Assembly (NCBI GenBank): GCA_963930645.1
Contig: OZ005650.1
Coordinates: 61,191,718-61,255,717 of the forward strand
DNA: 64,000 bases
From: Salticus scenicus
Lineage: Eukaryota > Arthropoda > Arachnida > Araneae > Salticidae
Direction of reading: 5' to 3'
Under the pieces are notes generated by a model, which did no database searches, was not told the DNA's origin, and saw only the letters and a list, made by a program, of their open reading frames with translations. Each line of letters opens with the position of its first letter. The stretch's first letter is position 1. Both the position numbers and the translations under genes were made by a program. Positions 1 through 13,599 of the stretch are shown in pieces.

Positions 1-199
1 TTGATTCATGCTTGAGAATTATTCACGTAAGACCATCAAGCATTGTTGCAAAACGAGTGCAACACGGAGAAATGTTTTATTTAATTTGTAATATGTTATT
101 TTGACTTTTTGATCTTCAAAAGGAAATTTTAATTATGTTACAAAGCCTAAAATGTGATATAAAAAATAAATAGTGATTTTTTTTTTTTTTTTTAATTCA

Positions 200-239
200 T
201 TTAAATTTAGTGACTAGCGAATCGAGCGTAGCCAGCTAG
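200..239 (+). mobile_element. Helitron-like 3' terminus (partial element)
   Basis: The segment ends AGCCAGCTAG directly before a T, preceded by GTGACTAGCGAATCGAGCG. Helitrons end in CTRR (here CTAG) and insert between A and T. The same GTGAC-AGCGA...GCTAG|T tail closes the complete elements ending at 23614 and 55597. No 5' end is visible; it may lie left of the window. A poly-T run just upstream (about 178-193) is typical of this region and not diagnostic. Confidence 0.5.
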
Positions 240-2984
240 TTCAAAATAAAGAAAAAAGTTATAGAAATGAGTTTTGTATGTTTTCTTCTTTCCAAAATAA
301 TAACGAAATAGTAAAATATACTGAATGTTAAATGGTGCAATTAGTACGTACAATTAGAAAGTGCTTCATAATTTATCCAAAATGCATGATTTTTGGGTGA
401 TGTGTTTATATTATATAATCTTCCTTCCTTTTGTCATTATTATTTTGCTAGATTTTTACCATATAATTAATTTTATAATGAAAATATAAGTATCGAACGA
501 AGTGTTCTTAAATTTATAAAGTATAATTTATTATTATATAGTTTCTAAACTATTATTTTTAAGTTTAACACATACTTTAAAAAAATTAATTCCATATGAT
601 TATTTTACAAAAATAAGATAAAACGTTCAAGATGTAAAACAGTTCATTTTTTTCCAATATATCATTGAATTACTATTTTTAAAACATCATTAGCTCTCAA
701 AACAAGGTTAACAATAAATTTGATTTTTTTTCTTCTATTTGAAAGCCTGATACAATAGTCTAAATATTTTAAATGGTTTATACAAAAAATTGTTTTAAGT
801 TCAAGATTTTATTCATATAAAAATTCACACTACATAAAAATTAATTCTAGACAAATTTCGGATGAATAGTTTTAAAAAGATTTAAATTCATATATAAATA
901 AATATTTACATACGTGGGTATATCGGTGATTGTCATATTAATAAGAATTATCTTTTGATGTGTAAATGTATGCTAGATTTGATATCCTTCGATAAAATAT
1001 TTTGTTTAACATATTAATAACTCTTTATTTAGGTAAATAAACTTCTTATCCTAAATAAAATCGAGTTACTATTTCAGAAATCAATACTTCTTTAATTGAT
1101 TAGCTCAATTGTCTTCCGATAGAAACCATTTTCTGCATCCACGATTTTTCGAGAAGAGAAAAGAAGTCTCGAAGTTGTAGAAAGAAATATTAATGCACGG
1201 CTTCTTTCTTAAGATAAAAGAAACTATCACGTGAGAAGATTATTTGATGTTAAAAGGACTTTGTTTTCATTCGATTTACTTGTTTCTAGTGATCATTAGT
1301 TTATTTCCTCTAAGTGAGAAACACAAAACCTTCGCGTTAAACGAACTGTATATCAATGTAACAGAATAAAACTAGAGTATTCTCTAACACAGCTAAATTA
1401 GGCTGTGAAATTTTTTAGAGTATATGCGTTTCGATGCATATGCGCAAATATTTTGAATATAGTTTGAAAATTTATTATCTTTGCACTGAACCTCCAAAAT
1501 TTAAAATACAACCTGTTTTCGTGTTTTCTTCTTTTGCGCATAATTTTGAAATAAATGAACATTATAAATATAAAATTTGGATGGCAGATTTGTTACCGAG
1601 TTTTTAATCGACTTTTATATAACTTAAACACAAGTAATATTTTTTCAAACTGATATAACAACTTTCATTTTTTTCAAAAGTAAGCATTGGAATAGATGGA
1701 AACTTTAAACAATTTTAGCAAAGAAAACTAAATGAGGAAGGGTGTCAAAGGTGCATTATGGATAGATGAAGGTGCACATGCATCGAAATATTAGATTAAA
1801 ACCAGATTTTTCTTCCTATATTAATTTTTCTGTGTTTTTCTTTTTCTTCTTTTTTTAGTTAGCGAATAACTTTTTAAAAAATAAATATATATTCGAACAT
1901 GAAAACTAGATGAGTTCTTCTTTTTAAAATTATTTACTGATGTTTTTATTATTTTAACGTTGCTCATTGTTTACAAATTAATAATTATACTTTTCCAAAC
2001 AGTTTCTTAGAGAGGAAAAAGAAAAGGGAATATAGGAAGGAAAATCCGGTCTTAATTTAACATCTGGACGCATGTATATACCTTCAACTATCTCTAACTC
2101 ACCTGTGACGCACTTTCTCATTTATAAATTACCTATAAATTATCTCTATTCTCATTTACTTTTCTTAGCTAAAATTTATTAAATTTTTCATTTCTTCCAG
2201 TTACTTAAAAAAAAATAAAAAAAAAAAAAAAACATTTTAGGGCAGTTCAAAAATTATTACTTGTGTTAAAGTAATATAAAATTCGATTAAAAATTTCATA
2301 ATGAATGTGTCATACAAATTTTATAATTTATATGTTCATTTCTTTTAAAATTATGCGAAAAAAAAAAGAAAGAAAAAAAAGTTTTGTACCGTTACTTTTC
2401 AAGGCTCAGTGTATTTTGTACCTTGGTTTTCATCAACCTCATAAAAATTATTAATTTCATTTTTTTTCCATATCAAGGCTAATAAAAATCTTTTTTCATC
2501 TCGCATACTATATTTATAGTTGCATTTGTGTTAATACTATATGTATTAATTCACATCCTAAATCTATGTCTGTTATTACTATTGATTTCATAATTACTAG
2601 ATAATATTAAAATTATCATATTTTATTTAATTTGTATGTGGTAATGAAAAGTGACTGGTGGTTGTTTGCCATGATTTATTACAATTGCCTTAAAACGATA
2701 ATAAATAAATTTACATAAATTCTTTTAAAATTAACTCAATTAGTAATTTGATAAATTCAAATAATTTGCTAAGTTTTTACTTTTTGAATGTTCAGATATT
2801 ACGCCTGACATATAAATAAAAGTAGGGATTTTTTATGTTTCTTTTCTTATTATAGCCATATCACACGAGAGATTTTCGCGCAACATTATACAAAATACAG
2901 CACAGCAGCGTATGGGGAAATTGAAGTTCAGCGGGTAATCAACTGTTTCGACAGTCTCTCGGTAAAGTTGATCATGTTGTGTTT
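240..2984. other. AT-rich stretch, no gene recognised
   Basis: About 2.7 kb of A+T-rich DNA with poly-A/T runs (for example 2208-2233 and 2358-2382). No coding frame, RNA gene or terminal inverted repeat was recognised on either strand. Confidence 0.6.
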
Positions 2985-3125
2985 AGTTCAAAGCTGAGAT
3001 AAATCTCTGGTGTAATAGGGCCATTAAGAGTTCACTTTCATCCCTTACTCCGTGCATTGCAAAATCTGTCAGAAAGCTGGTTCTCTAGGAAATGGCTTTA
3101 ACAATTTTGATGTAAACTTAAGGTT

Positions 3126-3156
<31 letters not shown>

Positions 3157-3870
3157 CTTTTTAAGCTGACAAGTTCATCGGGCTGATTTTCATCTTCAAG
3201 AAAATTAATGTCAACTGTTTAACCGCACTCCGCCAGTGGGAAAATATGACGGGAACTTTGTTTTGTTAGAAAGTACTTGAATAAGTTTAATAATAATTTA
3301 TATTTAGACGCTTTTTGAGTTTACAATTCAGCCTGAATTGCCCTCTTCTTCACCAGAATTAAAGTGTACCAGTAACCTGGACTTTTCCCTGGGAAATAAA
3401 GTGGCAGGAACTTAATTTTCCTTGTAAGTGTTCGAATAATTTTGATAAAAATTTAGAGTAATGTGTTTTGAGTTTGCATTTCGATCTGAAATGCACTCAT
3501 CTTCAGGATAAGTAATGTTTACTAGTAACTCGCACATCATTCAGGAAAAATATGGTAGATTTTTTTTTTTTTTACAATTCGCTTGAATATATATATATAT
3601 ATTTTATTGAAAAGTAGTCTGGCTTATCTGTTTCTTCAGAAAAAAAAGATATCTTATCTTTATCTTCTTGTTGCTGGTAACCCGTGTTTTACAAGTAACT
3701 AAATACAGCAAGAGTCTGGTTTCTAAGGAAACATTTCTAATGATTTTGGTAAAAGAAAACAGTAAAGGTATTGAGATAATAATTCTATTTAAATTCTTAT
3801 CTCCAGGATAATTAGCTTTCTCTGGTAATCTGCTTTTCGCAGAGTAAATAAGAAATATATCTTTGAAAAA
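2985..3870. repeat. degenerate tandem repeat, unit about 180-200 bp
   Basis: Several diverged units follow each other. Recurring blocks are a CTGGTTTCTAAGGAAA-like block (3076, 3715), a TTGAGTTTGCATTTCGATCTG-like block (3315, 3467), a TCATCTTCAGGATAA-like block (3190, 3500) and a CCAGTAACCTGG/CTAGTAACTCG-like block (3369, 3521). The units are too diverged to count exactly (four or five). Homopolymer T (3130-3156) and (AT)n (about 3587-3602) interrupt them. The two overlapping short open frames here are not gene-like. Confidence 0.55.
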
Positions 3871-6029
3871 ATCGCAGTATTTACGCTTACAATGATTTTT
3901 GCAATACACCGAGTAAACACATTCATCCAAGTACTACTATTTTAAAAGAAATAACCGCACAAAGAATGTGGAAAGAAAAAAAAGTATGGAAAGAAATTTT
4001 AAAGCATTTACTTTGCCTTCGGGTATCCAGCACCTCTTTAATTACCCGATTTTCATTTTCAGGGGACATAAAAATTCGTAATTCTACTGAAAACTCAATT
4101 AAAAAAACAAAAAACAAAATTGACCTTGATAAACAAGAGAACATAAAAAAAAAAAAATGAAATGAATACCAAATTTATTACTACTACAAGTGCTGCATTG
4201 AATATTAGATTTTTGGTATAGTTTTGAAATCAATAAGGAAACATGTTTTCCCTAAAAATATTAAATAATCACAGCTGCTTTTTCATCATTAATTATAAAA
4301 AGGAAATATATAGTTTACAATCAATACATAATGCTTTTTCTTCAATTCATTAATATTTCATCATAAATACCTTATAGTACTTATAAATTTGAATTTTTAA
4401 ATTTTTATATAAAATTTTAAATGACATAACGGATAACTCCCAAAGAAAGAAAAATAAAAGTGATGAAAAGAAATTTCTAAAACTTTCTTTTCCCTCCAGG
4501 AATTCGGTAACGTTTCGACAGAGAATCTGTGTTGAAAAGGATGCTATACATTATAGCATTATGATGTGCATAGAGACCTCATTTTGAATAAAAATGCATA
4601 TAAATATTGCATTTTTCCTTCAGTGAATAGCGACTGAGCGAAATATTGACAGTATAAAAAATTATTATCTGTCCAGAGATACAAAAGAGATTTTATTCCC
4701 CGTTTTATGATTTTTTTTCAAGGGAAAAATTAACTACAAGAACTATCTATATTTTATAACAATGGGAGGACTGGGCTTGAAATTTATTGAAACGTTAATT
4801 TTTACGTTGAATATGAAGCGTGAGCTATAGTTTGTTAAATAAAATACAACTTCGTAGTTTAATCAATTATGAAATAAAATAATTATTTCGAATATTCTTT
4901 ATAAGTTTATTAGTCATTCGAAAATATGAGATATGTATGATTAAAAATATAAGTAATATAATTTTTTTGTTGTCTTGCTCTTTCATTCAAAAAAAAAAAA
5001 AAAAAAGTTCTTAAAAACTTTATATAGTGTATGTTGGTATTTAAATCCAATATGCTTTATATAACAATGAAGTTGTCTTTTAAAAATTACAGTAAAATAA
5101 AGGAACTTTTTTTTTTTTTTTTATGACAATTTTTTAAGACGGATTTCATTAATATTTTTTCCCTTCATAATGAATTAATCTAATCCTTTGCTATATTAAT
5201 TTCACGCTTATCCTCACTTTTTATTTATGCAACAAAACCCTTGAACTTTATTCCATTTTTCACACAAAAATAAAATTTATTTATTCATGATTTACATTAT
5301 ATGTCTAATTATCTTATAAAATGATAAATAACCTTGATACGATTGTCAAATATTTATTTTTGGTGAATGCAACAAACAATTCTGATTTTAAGTTCTCCCT
5401 TCACACAAAATTCGCAACATTGACTCATTTTGTATATAAATAATATATAATACTGCCAGTAATATCAAATTTTTGAATCATAATTAAAAATGTACAAATT
5501 AAGTATACTATATGCATATATCGCCTAATAGTGAGCGAATAAAACTTAAATTTTTCTCATAATTCATCAAACCTTTCTTACAGATCAGTTGTACTATTTT
5601 TTTTTTTTTTTTTTAAGGGGTGGGGGTGGGGGTTGCTAATTTTTAAAAACTAATACAATGATTTTTATAAATATTATTTTAGCACCATGTAGTATTTAAT
5701 AAGAAAGTAAAGACAGAAGTATTACATGAACTTCGAAATCAGTCCCTTAGACTTTTCTTTTATACGAGATTTATTTATCATGTTGTATGCGTAGAGATAC
5801 AGTAACATATATATAGTAGATCTATCATCCCTATGTCATCGAGCAAACATTTTTGATGTCGAAAAAGTTTTGACATCAGCCATTAGAAGATATTGCGGGG
5901 AGGGGGGGGGAGTGAAACTAACTGTATCTGGAGTTTTTCATTTACCTTTAGTACATAAATTAGTCATAAGTTTTATTTGCTAAATTATTCGTGTGTATTC
6001 CCATGTCTATTCGCTCGTGGAAAGACGAC
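3871..6029. other. AT-rich stretch, no gene recognised
   Basis: A+T-rich with poly-T runs (5110-5122, 5596-5614) and two G-rich patches (about 5617-5633 and 5895-5911). Nothing protein-coding or RNA-like was recognised. The start (3990-4110) may be a further decayed unit of the preceding tandem array. Confidence 0.5.
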
Positions 6030-6400
6030 CATTAGTAGGTAAAATGGCTGTCTTTCCCCAAGTGAAAAGGAATCGCATTTTTCCCCTCAGTGATCAATCT
6101 ATATATTATTAGTATATCTATGGCTATATGTTGTTTATGTGTGTAAGTTGAAGCTAAGATTTTAATTTTAATCCACCTTCTATTGTTCCACTGAACTGAA
6201 ATTTTGCATGCATGCATTACTTCAATAGCAAGACATGCTGAATTAGTAACAGACTTAGGTGAGGGAATATGGTGGCCCTGGGGTCCCAATTTCATTTTTT
6301 TTTTTTTTTTTTTTTTTTTAACTTACTTTGTATCATTCGATTGAGCTGAATTTTGCATAAATGTATATTATCCACATCCGCTGAATTGGATTTTTAATAC
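6030..6400. repeat. unassigned repeat-like segment
   Basis: The segment holds TTCGATTGAGCTGAA at about 6338-6352. The same phrase occurs inside the repeat units at about 41925 and, reversed, near 60990, so this is probably a decayed relative of that family. A poly-T run (about 6295-6320) splits it. An open frame on the minus strand has no recognisable domain. Confidence 0.35.
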
Positions 6401-6664
6401 TTTTTGAAATAAAAACGTGTTTTTATTTTTATTTTATTTCTCATGGAAGTTGCAAATTTGACATATTTAAAATAAATTTAACCTATTACTAAAAAGTATC
6501 TTAAAATTTGACTGCTTCAAACTCCGTTTATTAAGAAGTATGAAAATTGCATCATAATTCTTGCACTGTCTGTATGTGACTATTGAAAGCGTAATACCCC
6601 CATAAATTCATTTGCCGTTAACAAACCAAGAAAACAAACTTTATACATTTAGTAAATACATGTT

Positions 6665-6876
6665 AAAACATACCTGCCAACAAATTCATTTATAAGTGCA
6701 AATTTGTGGAGAAAAAAAAAAGCCTCTTTTTCCAGACCACTTTATTTTTAGAATAATTCTCTCCAAATGTTTTTACGATTAAAAAAATAAAATGACTGTA
6801 AAAAATGACTGGTGGGAAAAAAAAGGCAGGTACTAAAACATTTAAGCTTCATAGGTGGTTGGCAAGTATGGGTTAA
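6665..6876. mobile_element. MITE candidate with CATACCTGCCAAC-type ends
   Basis: The left end reads CATACCTGCCAAC (about 6669). The right end, read on the minus strand, begins CCATACTTGCCAACC (about 6856-6872). The short inverted termini enclose about 200 bp of A-rich DNA without coding capacity. GTTAA occurs just outside both ends (6662-6666 and 6872-6876) and could be a target duplication, but it is short. Superfamily not assigned. Confidence 0.4.
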
Positions 6877-7330
6877 GTAACATAATATGTTAAATTGATT
6901 ATTTATTGATTATAATTTTCTTTCGTTACTTTTCTTTTGCCCCCAGTATGACAGGTCGTACTATTTTTTTTCAGAGAGCGTCATTACCAATATTTATCTT
7001 TCACTGTGAATGAAAATGCAAGCATTTTTGTTTTATCTAAAATATAAAGTTGTAAGTTTGTTATTGTATCTAACAGGAGTTTGAGTCCGAATCATCAGAT
7101 TTTTTTCAAAAAATTGGTATGCTTAATAATCAGGACAAAATCTAACTAACGCCATATTTTATAGTTCAATCGGATAATCGGTTTAAAAAATATTAAATAG
7201 AAACCCCACTATAACTTTAAAATTGCTTAAAAAAGAAAAACAAATTGATGTCAAAAATAAGTAAATATATTTCTTTTCATGTCGGAAAAAAAAAAAAAAA
7301 AAAAGAATGCGCATGCATTTTTTTTTTTTT

Positions 7331-7920
7331 TTAAATAATTAAAATGAAATTGAGAAAAATCAGGATAAAGAAATGGAGCAGTTTCAGTATAAAACGATAT
7401 ATAATCTTGTGTATTATTATTATTACTTATATACGTTGAAAAAAAAAAAAGTAAATTTAAATTTCATGTATTTTTCCTGATTTCAGAAGGATATGAAGTC
7501 ATTAGTAAACCAAGAAATTTATTTGAAAATATTTATAATTGACATTTTTAAAATTACTGAAAATAAAGTTAAAGTTCCTGAAAAGCACTAGCAAAAATTC
7601 CCATATAAAAAAAGTACACTTAATACAGTTTTGTTAAATATATCCTTGTCGAATCCTGTTCTTACTCAGTCTAAGAACAGGATTCGATAAGGATTTATTT
7701 AACAAAACTGTATGAAGTGTACTTTTATCATATAATAATTTTTGCTAATGCTCGGATACTTTTGCTGCCGACTGTGATTATTAAAAAATTATCAAAATCA
7801 TAAAAACTACATATCGAAAGATCCTATGATGGCGGACATAAACATGCAAACAATTTTTTTTAAATAATTAAAATAAAATTGAGAAAAATCGTGTTAAAAA
7901 AATAGAACAGCTTCAGTATA
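7331..7920. repeat. direct repeat pair (about 61 bp) flanking a fold-back element
   Basis: A block starting TTAAATAATTAAAATGAAAT at about 7331-7392 returns at about 7860-7920 with few changes; both copies contain ATTGAGAAAAATC and end CTTCAGTATA/TTTCAGTATA. The pair brackets the hairpin at 7585-7751. It may be long-range flanking duplication or two members of one repeat. Confidence 0.6.
7585..7751. mobile_element. fold-back (near-palindromic) element
   Basis: Two arms of about 79 bp are reverse complements across a 7-base loop (7665-7671). The innermost 15 bp, CGAATCCTGTTCTTA against TAAGAACAGGATTCG, pair perfectly. The arms continue outward with few mismatches to GCACTAGC (left) and GCTAATGC (right). 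The structure would fold into one long hairpin. No coding capacity. It could be a fold-back MITE or the transcribed hairpin of a small RNA locus. Confidence 0.75.
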
Positions 7921-7925
7921 GACCT

Positions 7926-10900
7926 TTTGGCAAAATTTAAAATTTGGTAACGAAGTAGCTTGGACGTTTCTTGCCAAGGTCTTTACTTGCGTAGTTGCGC
8001 ATATTAATTCATCGCCAGAATCAAAACAAATATTTAAAAGCTGCCAAGGGGCTCCTTTTCAAAAGCTATATTAAACAAATTTTAAGATGTATGAATATAG
8101 TAACCAATGCTAAACAATGAAACACAATTACTGCATCCCTTTATATGGAAGAATAGATTACATCCTGTCGTACGAATTAAATTCTGTTTTCTGCAGAAAT
8201 TTATGTCAATTATTTAGAAAACAAAAATAAGCTTAGTGAGTTTTTTATTTTATTTATTTATTTATCCTTTTATTTTTTTCATCTTTCCACATCATTATTT
8301 ATTTGATGAATTTATGTGATCACTTTCAGCGCAGTCTTGTGCATTGCCTTTTTGATGTGATCTCCTGCTTAATTTGTTAGTCCGGCGAAATATCGTATTA
8401 ACATTTCGACACGAAACAATTACATGATTTTTGCAAATTATGCTGTTTACATATAAATGATTATTTGTTGTTGTTGTTGTTGCTGTTTATTAATTTTCAA
8501 AAAAACTCATTTGGTGCATTTTTTAACAGCTAAGTATTATTTTAATGAAAAACTCAAAAGCAATTCTAATAGTATTTTAAAAAAAAGAATTTTATTATGT
8601 ATTGGTATAAAAATGTCGAATTTTAATTAAATATATTTATAAAATAATTGCAACTCAATTATAATCGTAATTTTGAGTTTCAATTTAATACGTAACATTT
8701 GTTTGTTAAATGATATAATTCAATTATATATGTATATATAAGGTGTCCATTGAAGTCGGTTTTCTCACCTTTACCTTCAGAATGGCTGCATGAAAATAGT
8801 ATCTAGATATAATAAAATGTCTATGCGCTGCAAGATGTGACCGCTTTCTGCCCCGCCAAGTTAGGAAGCAACCGAATGATTGCAATAGAGAAATTTAAAA
8901 AGAAATCAGCTTCAAAACTGCATATTTCTTGATATCGCTAAATTTATTTATTTTTATTTATTTATTTATTTATTTATTTATTTTGCGCTTAAATGTCCTG
9001 CATGATTAAAAATGCTTCGTATGTGCTATAATAGTCAATATATGACTTATTTTAGCTAAATATAAATTCGGAAATGAGATCTTCCAAATTACAAAGAAAA
9101 TAACGATGCAATATAACTGCATCTAAAAGGCAATATAAGTGTGTTGCAATATAAACAAATGTAAGATGCACAAAATACTGAATTTTATCCCTTAAATAAG
9201 AATAAATCTATTAATATCTATCTATATATATATTGAAAACCTTATCAAACATTGCAGTAGATGAAACCAAGTGTCAAATGAAAAACTAGAAAAAAACATG
9301 AATAAAGGTTATTAAAAAATTGAGCATAATGTTTATTAAAATATATACAATATCAATACTTTTTCAAGGGCATAGAATGAATGTTGCATGCAAATTAGGT
9401 GATATTTCTGTCATGCTATAACCCCTAAAACATATTTACCTTAAAATATTACATCCTTCTGTTTTTGCAAACTGAAAGAAAAATATGGACAATAACCGAC
9501 TTTTGTTAATTGAAAATTGTACTTTACACTTTCTGCTAATTAGCTCGATCGTTCATTTCCTGATTTTATTACATACGACTGTTCCAGATGCAAAAATGTA
9601 AGTGCATATCGTGGATGTCTAACCCGCACGATTGTACGGCCTGGGTGGGAAAAAAGGTATGGAATTTGCTAAAAATTTACAGCACGCTATGCCCTATATC
9701 ACCCAAAAGACATGAAAATAATTTAAAACTCAAAGAGAAAAAAAAACAAGTGAGAAACATACTATAATATCTATTGTCACCAATATTACTTAATAAACAA
9801 ATTTAATCCTAAGATTAAATATTAAAACCAAAATTATTACTCATCCTACAACTGCAAATCACGCCGAAAACAGCTCAAATGCATCACAGCAGCCATGAGG
9901 CTGAATGCAGTTAAATTTACAGTTAATCAAAGAGTCGTGTTTATCTACTGAACTATTAAGTAAAAATAAAATTTAGTTAAAATTGTTTCTGCTAATTTTA
10001 ATAACTAAAATAAATCTTAAAAATAAAAAATAATTTATTTGATTTAATTTTCATTTAAAACTTACATTAATTTGAGATACGTAAATTTGCAATTCATAAG
10101 TAACATGCGAAGGTAGATGTGTTCCCTATGGTTGCAAAAGAACAAGATAGGGAGAAATGATAGCGCCCTCTGTTAGAGTGAAACAAAAAGAAAGTATATA
10201 ATATATTTTTTCTTTAAATATTGCTTAACAAAACCTAAGAAAATGGTAGCTTTTTAAATTATCCTTTTAGAGAATCGGACACTTAAATAAAACTTGCAGT
10301 ATGTAATTAAAAAATATTATTTAATACACAAAAGTCGAGAAAATTTCTTTAGAAAGCTAGACTAATTAAATTCACCGCACAAAAGTAATTTGTTACTTTT
10401 CTCCTTTTATTTAAAGCTTTTGATAATTATTACTAATTTTAAAATTTACTAATTTGATAGCAAATAATGAAGTATTAAAAACTATTAGAAGTTAGAATTT
10501 GTTTAAATTTAATTGTTTAAATGTAACTGTTTAAATTCAGATTCCATAAAGAAATAACTTTTTGTTTGTTTATTTGTGTGTGAGCGTGCGTCATATGTTA
10601 ACACCATAATAAGTATTAGAGAAAATAAGAAATGAGACTTAAATATTGAGTTTACTATAAATTTAAAACAACAATAATGTCTAAACAGATTTAACGTTTT
10701 GACTTTTATATTTATCAGAACACAGATGCTTTATTCCATATAGAAAGTTAATGAGAATATTTTGTAAATAGTTTTATGTAAACATGATTTTTAATGAGTA
10801 AATAAACTAACTTTAAAAGAAAATTATTTTCTCTTATCAAAAATATCAAAATCTATATATTTAAAATTATTACACAAGATATATAAATTTAATATTCGAT

Positions 10901-11605
10901 GTTTTTCATCGCATTCATTTACGGCTATATACAATTTCAACTGCCATTAGAGATTTGAAGAATTTAGAAGCTACTTATTAAGTATACAAATTCCATTATC
11001 TAAGACAATGGATATTCAATGAAATTATCATCTTTTTCTTAACTTATTGATTAGTGAGTGTTTCTAATGGAAAGCTTTTGCAAATGCATTAACAATATGC
11101 TTTTTATATCCAGGGATGGCACAGTACCAGAGTTTTATAGGATTAATGTAATGTCTCTGCTAGTAAAAAGGAAAAAGTGTACTTTAGATCACAAAGCCAA
11201 TTCCCATATTCTTTCTAAATGGCTATTATTTCACAATCACATAGCATTTTCAAGATAGAATGTATTCGCTCGATGAAGATTTGTTTCTCTGGAGATAAAT
11301 GGGGAAAAAATTTCATTATTTGATTAGTCGCTTTAAGGAGAATTAAAAAGAAGTAATTTCTATGCTGATGCTTATGACAGATTGATTTAAAATTTTCAGA
11401 TTAAAATTCATCTTTTTCTCATAATATAAACATATGTATTATATATTTTATTTAGAGAATTATGTATAATAATAATTTTTTTTTATCAAACCTTAAATAG
11501 CTTATTCTGTTAATTTTGACTGAAAAAAAAAAAAAAAAAAAACTTATTACATGTAGCTTATTATATGAATTATGCAAAAATACAAAATATTAATTAGTAT
11601 GTAGG

Positions 11606-11638
<33 letters not shown>

Positions 11639-12218
11639 TTTATCATATTATTATTATTTTGGAAAAATAAAGTTATTAGAAAATGATACCCCATACAATA
11701 CAATCGTAAATAATATCGTTCAATTAAACTTACTGATTATTACGAAAAAAAAGAAGAAAAAAAAAAAGAAATCAGCTTCGATTTTTTAAATAAAACTCCA
11801 AAAATTTCAATTTTATTGTCATTTTTAACTTTTACGAACTTCTTTGAACGCACCAAAATAATTTATTAATCTAACGCACTGAAAACCGGGTGGACTCACT
11901 TTATTAATTATTTATTTTTCTCTTTAAAAAATGACAAACTTAAAAATTCTGGTCTAGAATACATAGCAAGCACATATTGATGACACTTTTTTTTTTTTTT
12001 TTTTTTTTTTTTAAACGTTAATCCATAGGTTACTGACAAAATCCCGTGTTACAGAAACAATTGTAAGCAATAAAAACTAAAGAACTGTAATACCTATATT
12101 AGCTATTCCTCCGTAAATCATAATCCTAGAAAAAATAAGTGTGATAAAGAGGAAGTGATTGATCGACAGTAAGAGGGTGGAGAAAGTTTACATATATTAA
12201 TAAGTAAAAGTATCAATA
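7926..12218. other. AT-rich stretch, no gene recognised
   Basis: About 4.3 kb of A+T-rich DNA. It contains (TTTA)n at about 8953-8983, (GTT)n at about 8466-8483 and poly-T/A runs at 11522-11542, 11607-11632 and 11988-12012. A slightly more complex patch at 8740-8900 and another at 9580-9700 were examined but gave no open frame, inverted terminus or RNA fold I could name. Confidence 0.5.
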
Positions 12219-12220
12219 TA

Positions 12221-12667
12221 TGGGTAAGTGCACCAGTGATTGACACTTTTAGAGCAATCTCTGATGTTTTTTATGTTTTAGTCATCAGAAACTGTTTTTG
12301 GAAATCTTAAGTTCATATACGTATATGGCATGAAAGACTTTCAGAACCGTATATATGTTAAAATATATACATTTGATAACAATTATTATTATTACTTTTT
12401 TATGAATTTTTATTTGACACCCACTCAATGTTCCAGTAATTGACACTGCCAGTTTTTCATTTTATCAGTAATTGGCCCTATGTACCAGTGTTTGACACTG
12501 CTAGTTATTCATTTTACCAGTTATTAGCACAATATGCTCTGGTGTTTGACATAAAATGTTAAAATTCTTATATGTAAAATATATTATTTTATTATTTTTA
12601 TTATTTATTAATTATTTCGGGATAGATGTAAATTACTGGAGCATTCCAATCACTGGAGCACCTACCC
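12221..12667 (+). mobile_element. TA-flanked miniature element, CACCAGTGATTGACAC family, copy 1
   Basis: The left end starts GGGTAAGTGCACCAGTGATT; the right end on the minus strand starts GGGTAGGTGCTCCAGTGATT. TA lies outside both ends (12219-12220, 12668-12669), as expected for Tc1/mariner-type target duplication. Inside, the terminal motif recurs at about 12433 (CCAGTAATTGACACTG), 12465, 12485 (CCAGTGTTTGACACTG), 12519 and 12540. There is no open frame, so it must be mobilised by another element's enzyme. An inverted copy lies at 32837-33269. Confidence 0.8.
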
Positions 12668-12669
12668 TA

Positions 12670-13335
12670 GTATAAGAAAATTCATTTTTTAAATTTGCAT
12701 AGTTTTTTCCAAAGATTAAATTTTAGTTTGGTTTCAAATCATTTCGAAAGATAGCAGCACCAGCTGGATTTATTACAAAGCATCTGGTTGAAAGGCAGCT
12801 ACTAGCGTTATTTATTCGTTTGCTTGTTTGTTAATTGTTAAAATAAACATCAGACTTATATGCTTGACTGACGCTATTTATTCTTCACTTTTACGTACTT
12901 ATCTGTTAGGAATCAGGACAATTCAAAAAATATTCATTCTCTGTATCACCTGAGACTTTAGCTATAGATCAAGTATGCTATACCCGAAAGTTCTAATGCG
13001 CAAGCGCAGAAGACTGCCCTATCTATAATACTTACCCGTCTGCCGGTTCTCTAACCACGGCTTTTCAGAGAACTATTCTGCAAATTTAACTTATTTTACA
13101 TTTTCCCCCAGAGAAAATAGGCAACAATAATAACTGAAGCAGAAATTTAAATTTTTAATTACTTGTCTTGCAATTCTTAACCATGTTGTTAATATTCGGT
13201 ATTTTAGATTCCAAACACTACTAATCAATTGAATATCAAAACGTTAAAAGTTTGAAATATCACTAAAGCTTGTTTTTACTCTTTAAAATATAAAACTAAC
13301 AAAATTTTTAACTTGATTAGAAGAAATATGAAGAA
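12670..13335. other. AT-rich stretch, no gene recognised
   Basis: No coding frame or repeat end was recognised. A slightly more G+C-rich patch (about 12975-13070) was checked without result. Confidence 0.5.
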
Positions 13336-13599
13336 TCTCCTTATATTATTAAAATCTGTACGCGCGTGTGTGTGTGTCTGTCTGTGAGAAACGGCTTGAA
13401 ACAGCAAAACCTCCGCCGCTAACGGTCGCACGGACTTCGAACAGGTGCCGTCGGACAGAGAATTTATCGCAAATCTGGGTTATCTAATTTGCTAAACGAT
13501 GAGACCCTAATTAGCGGAGGTATTAATTAAAATGTCGACAATTGTCTAACGAAAAATGACCCAGAATTCGTGATTAAATGCTTAAAAAGCGACATTTTT

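Noticed and set aside
11058..11258. 66-codon open frame on the plus strand
   Set aside because: No domain, no splice or promoter context; length is within chance.
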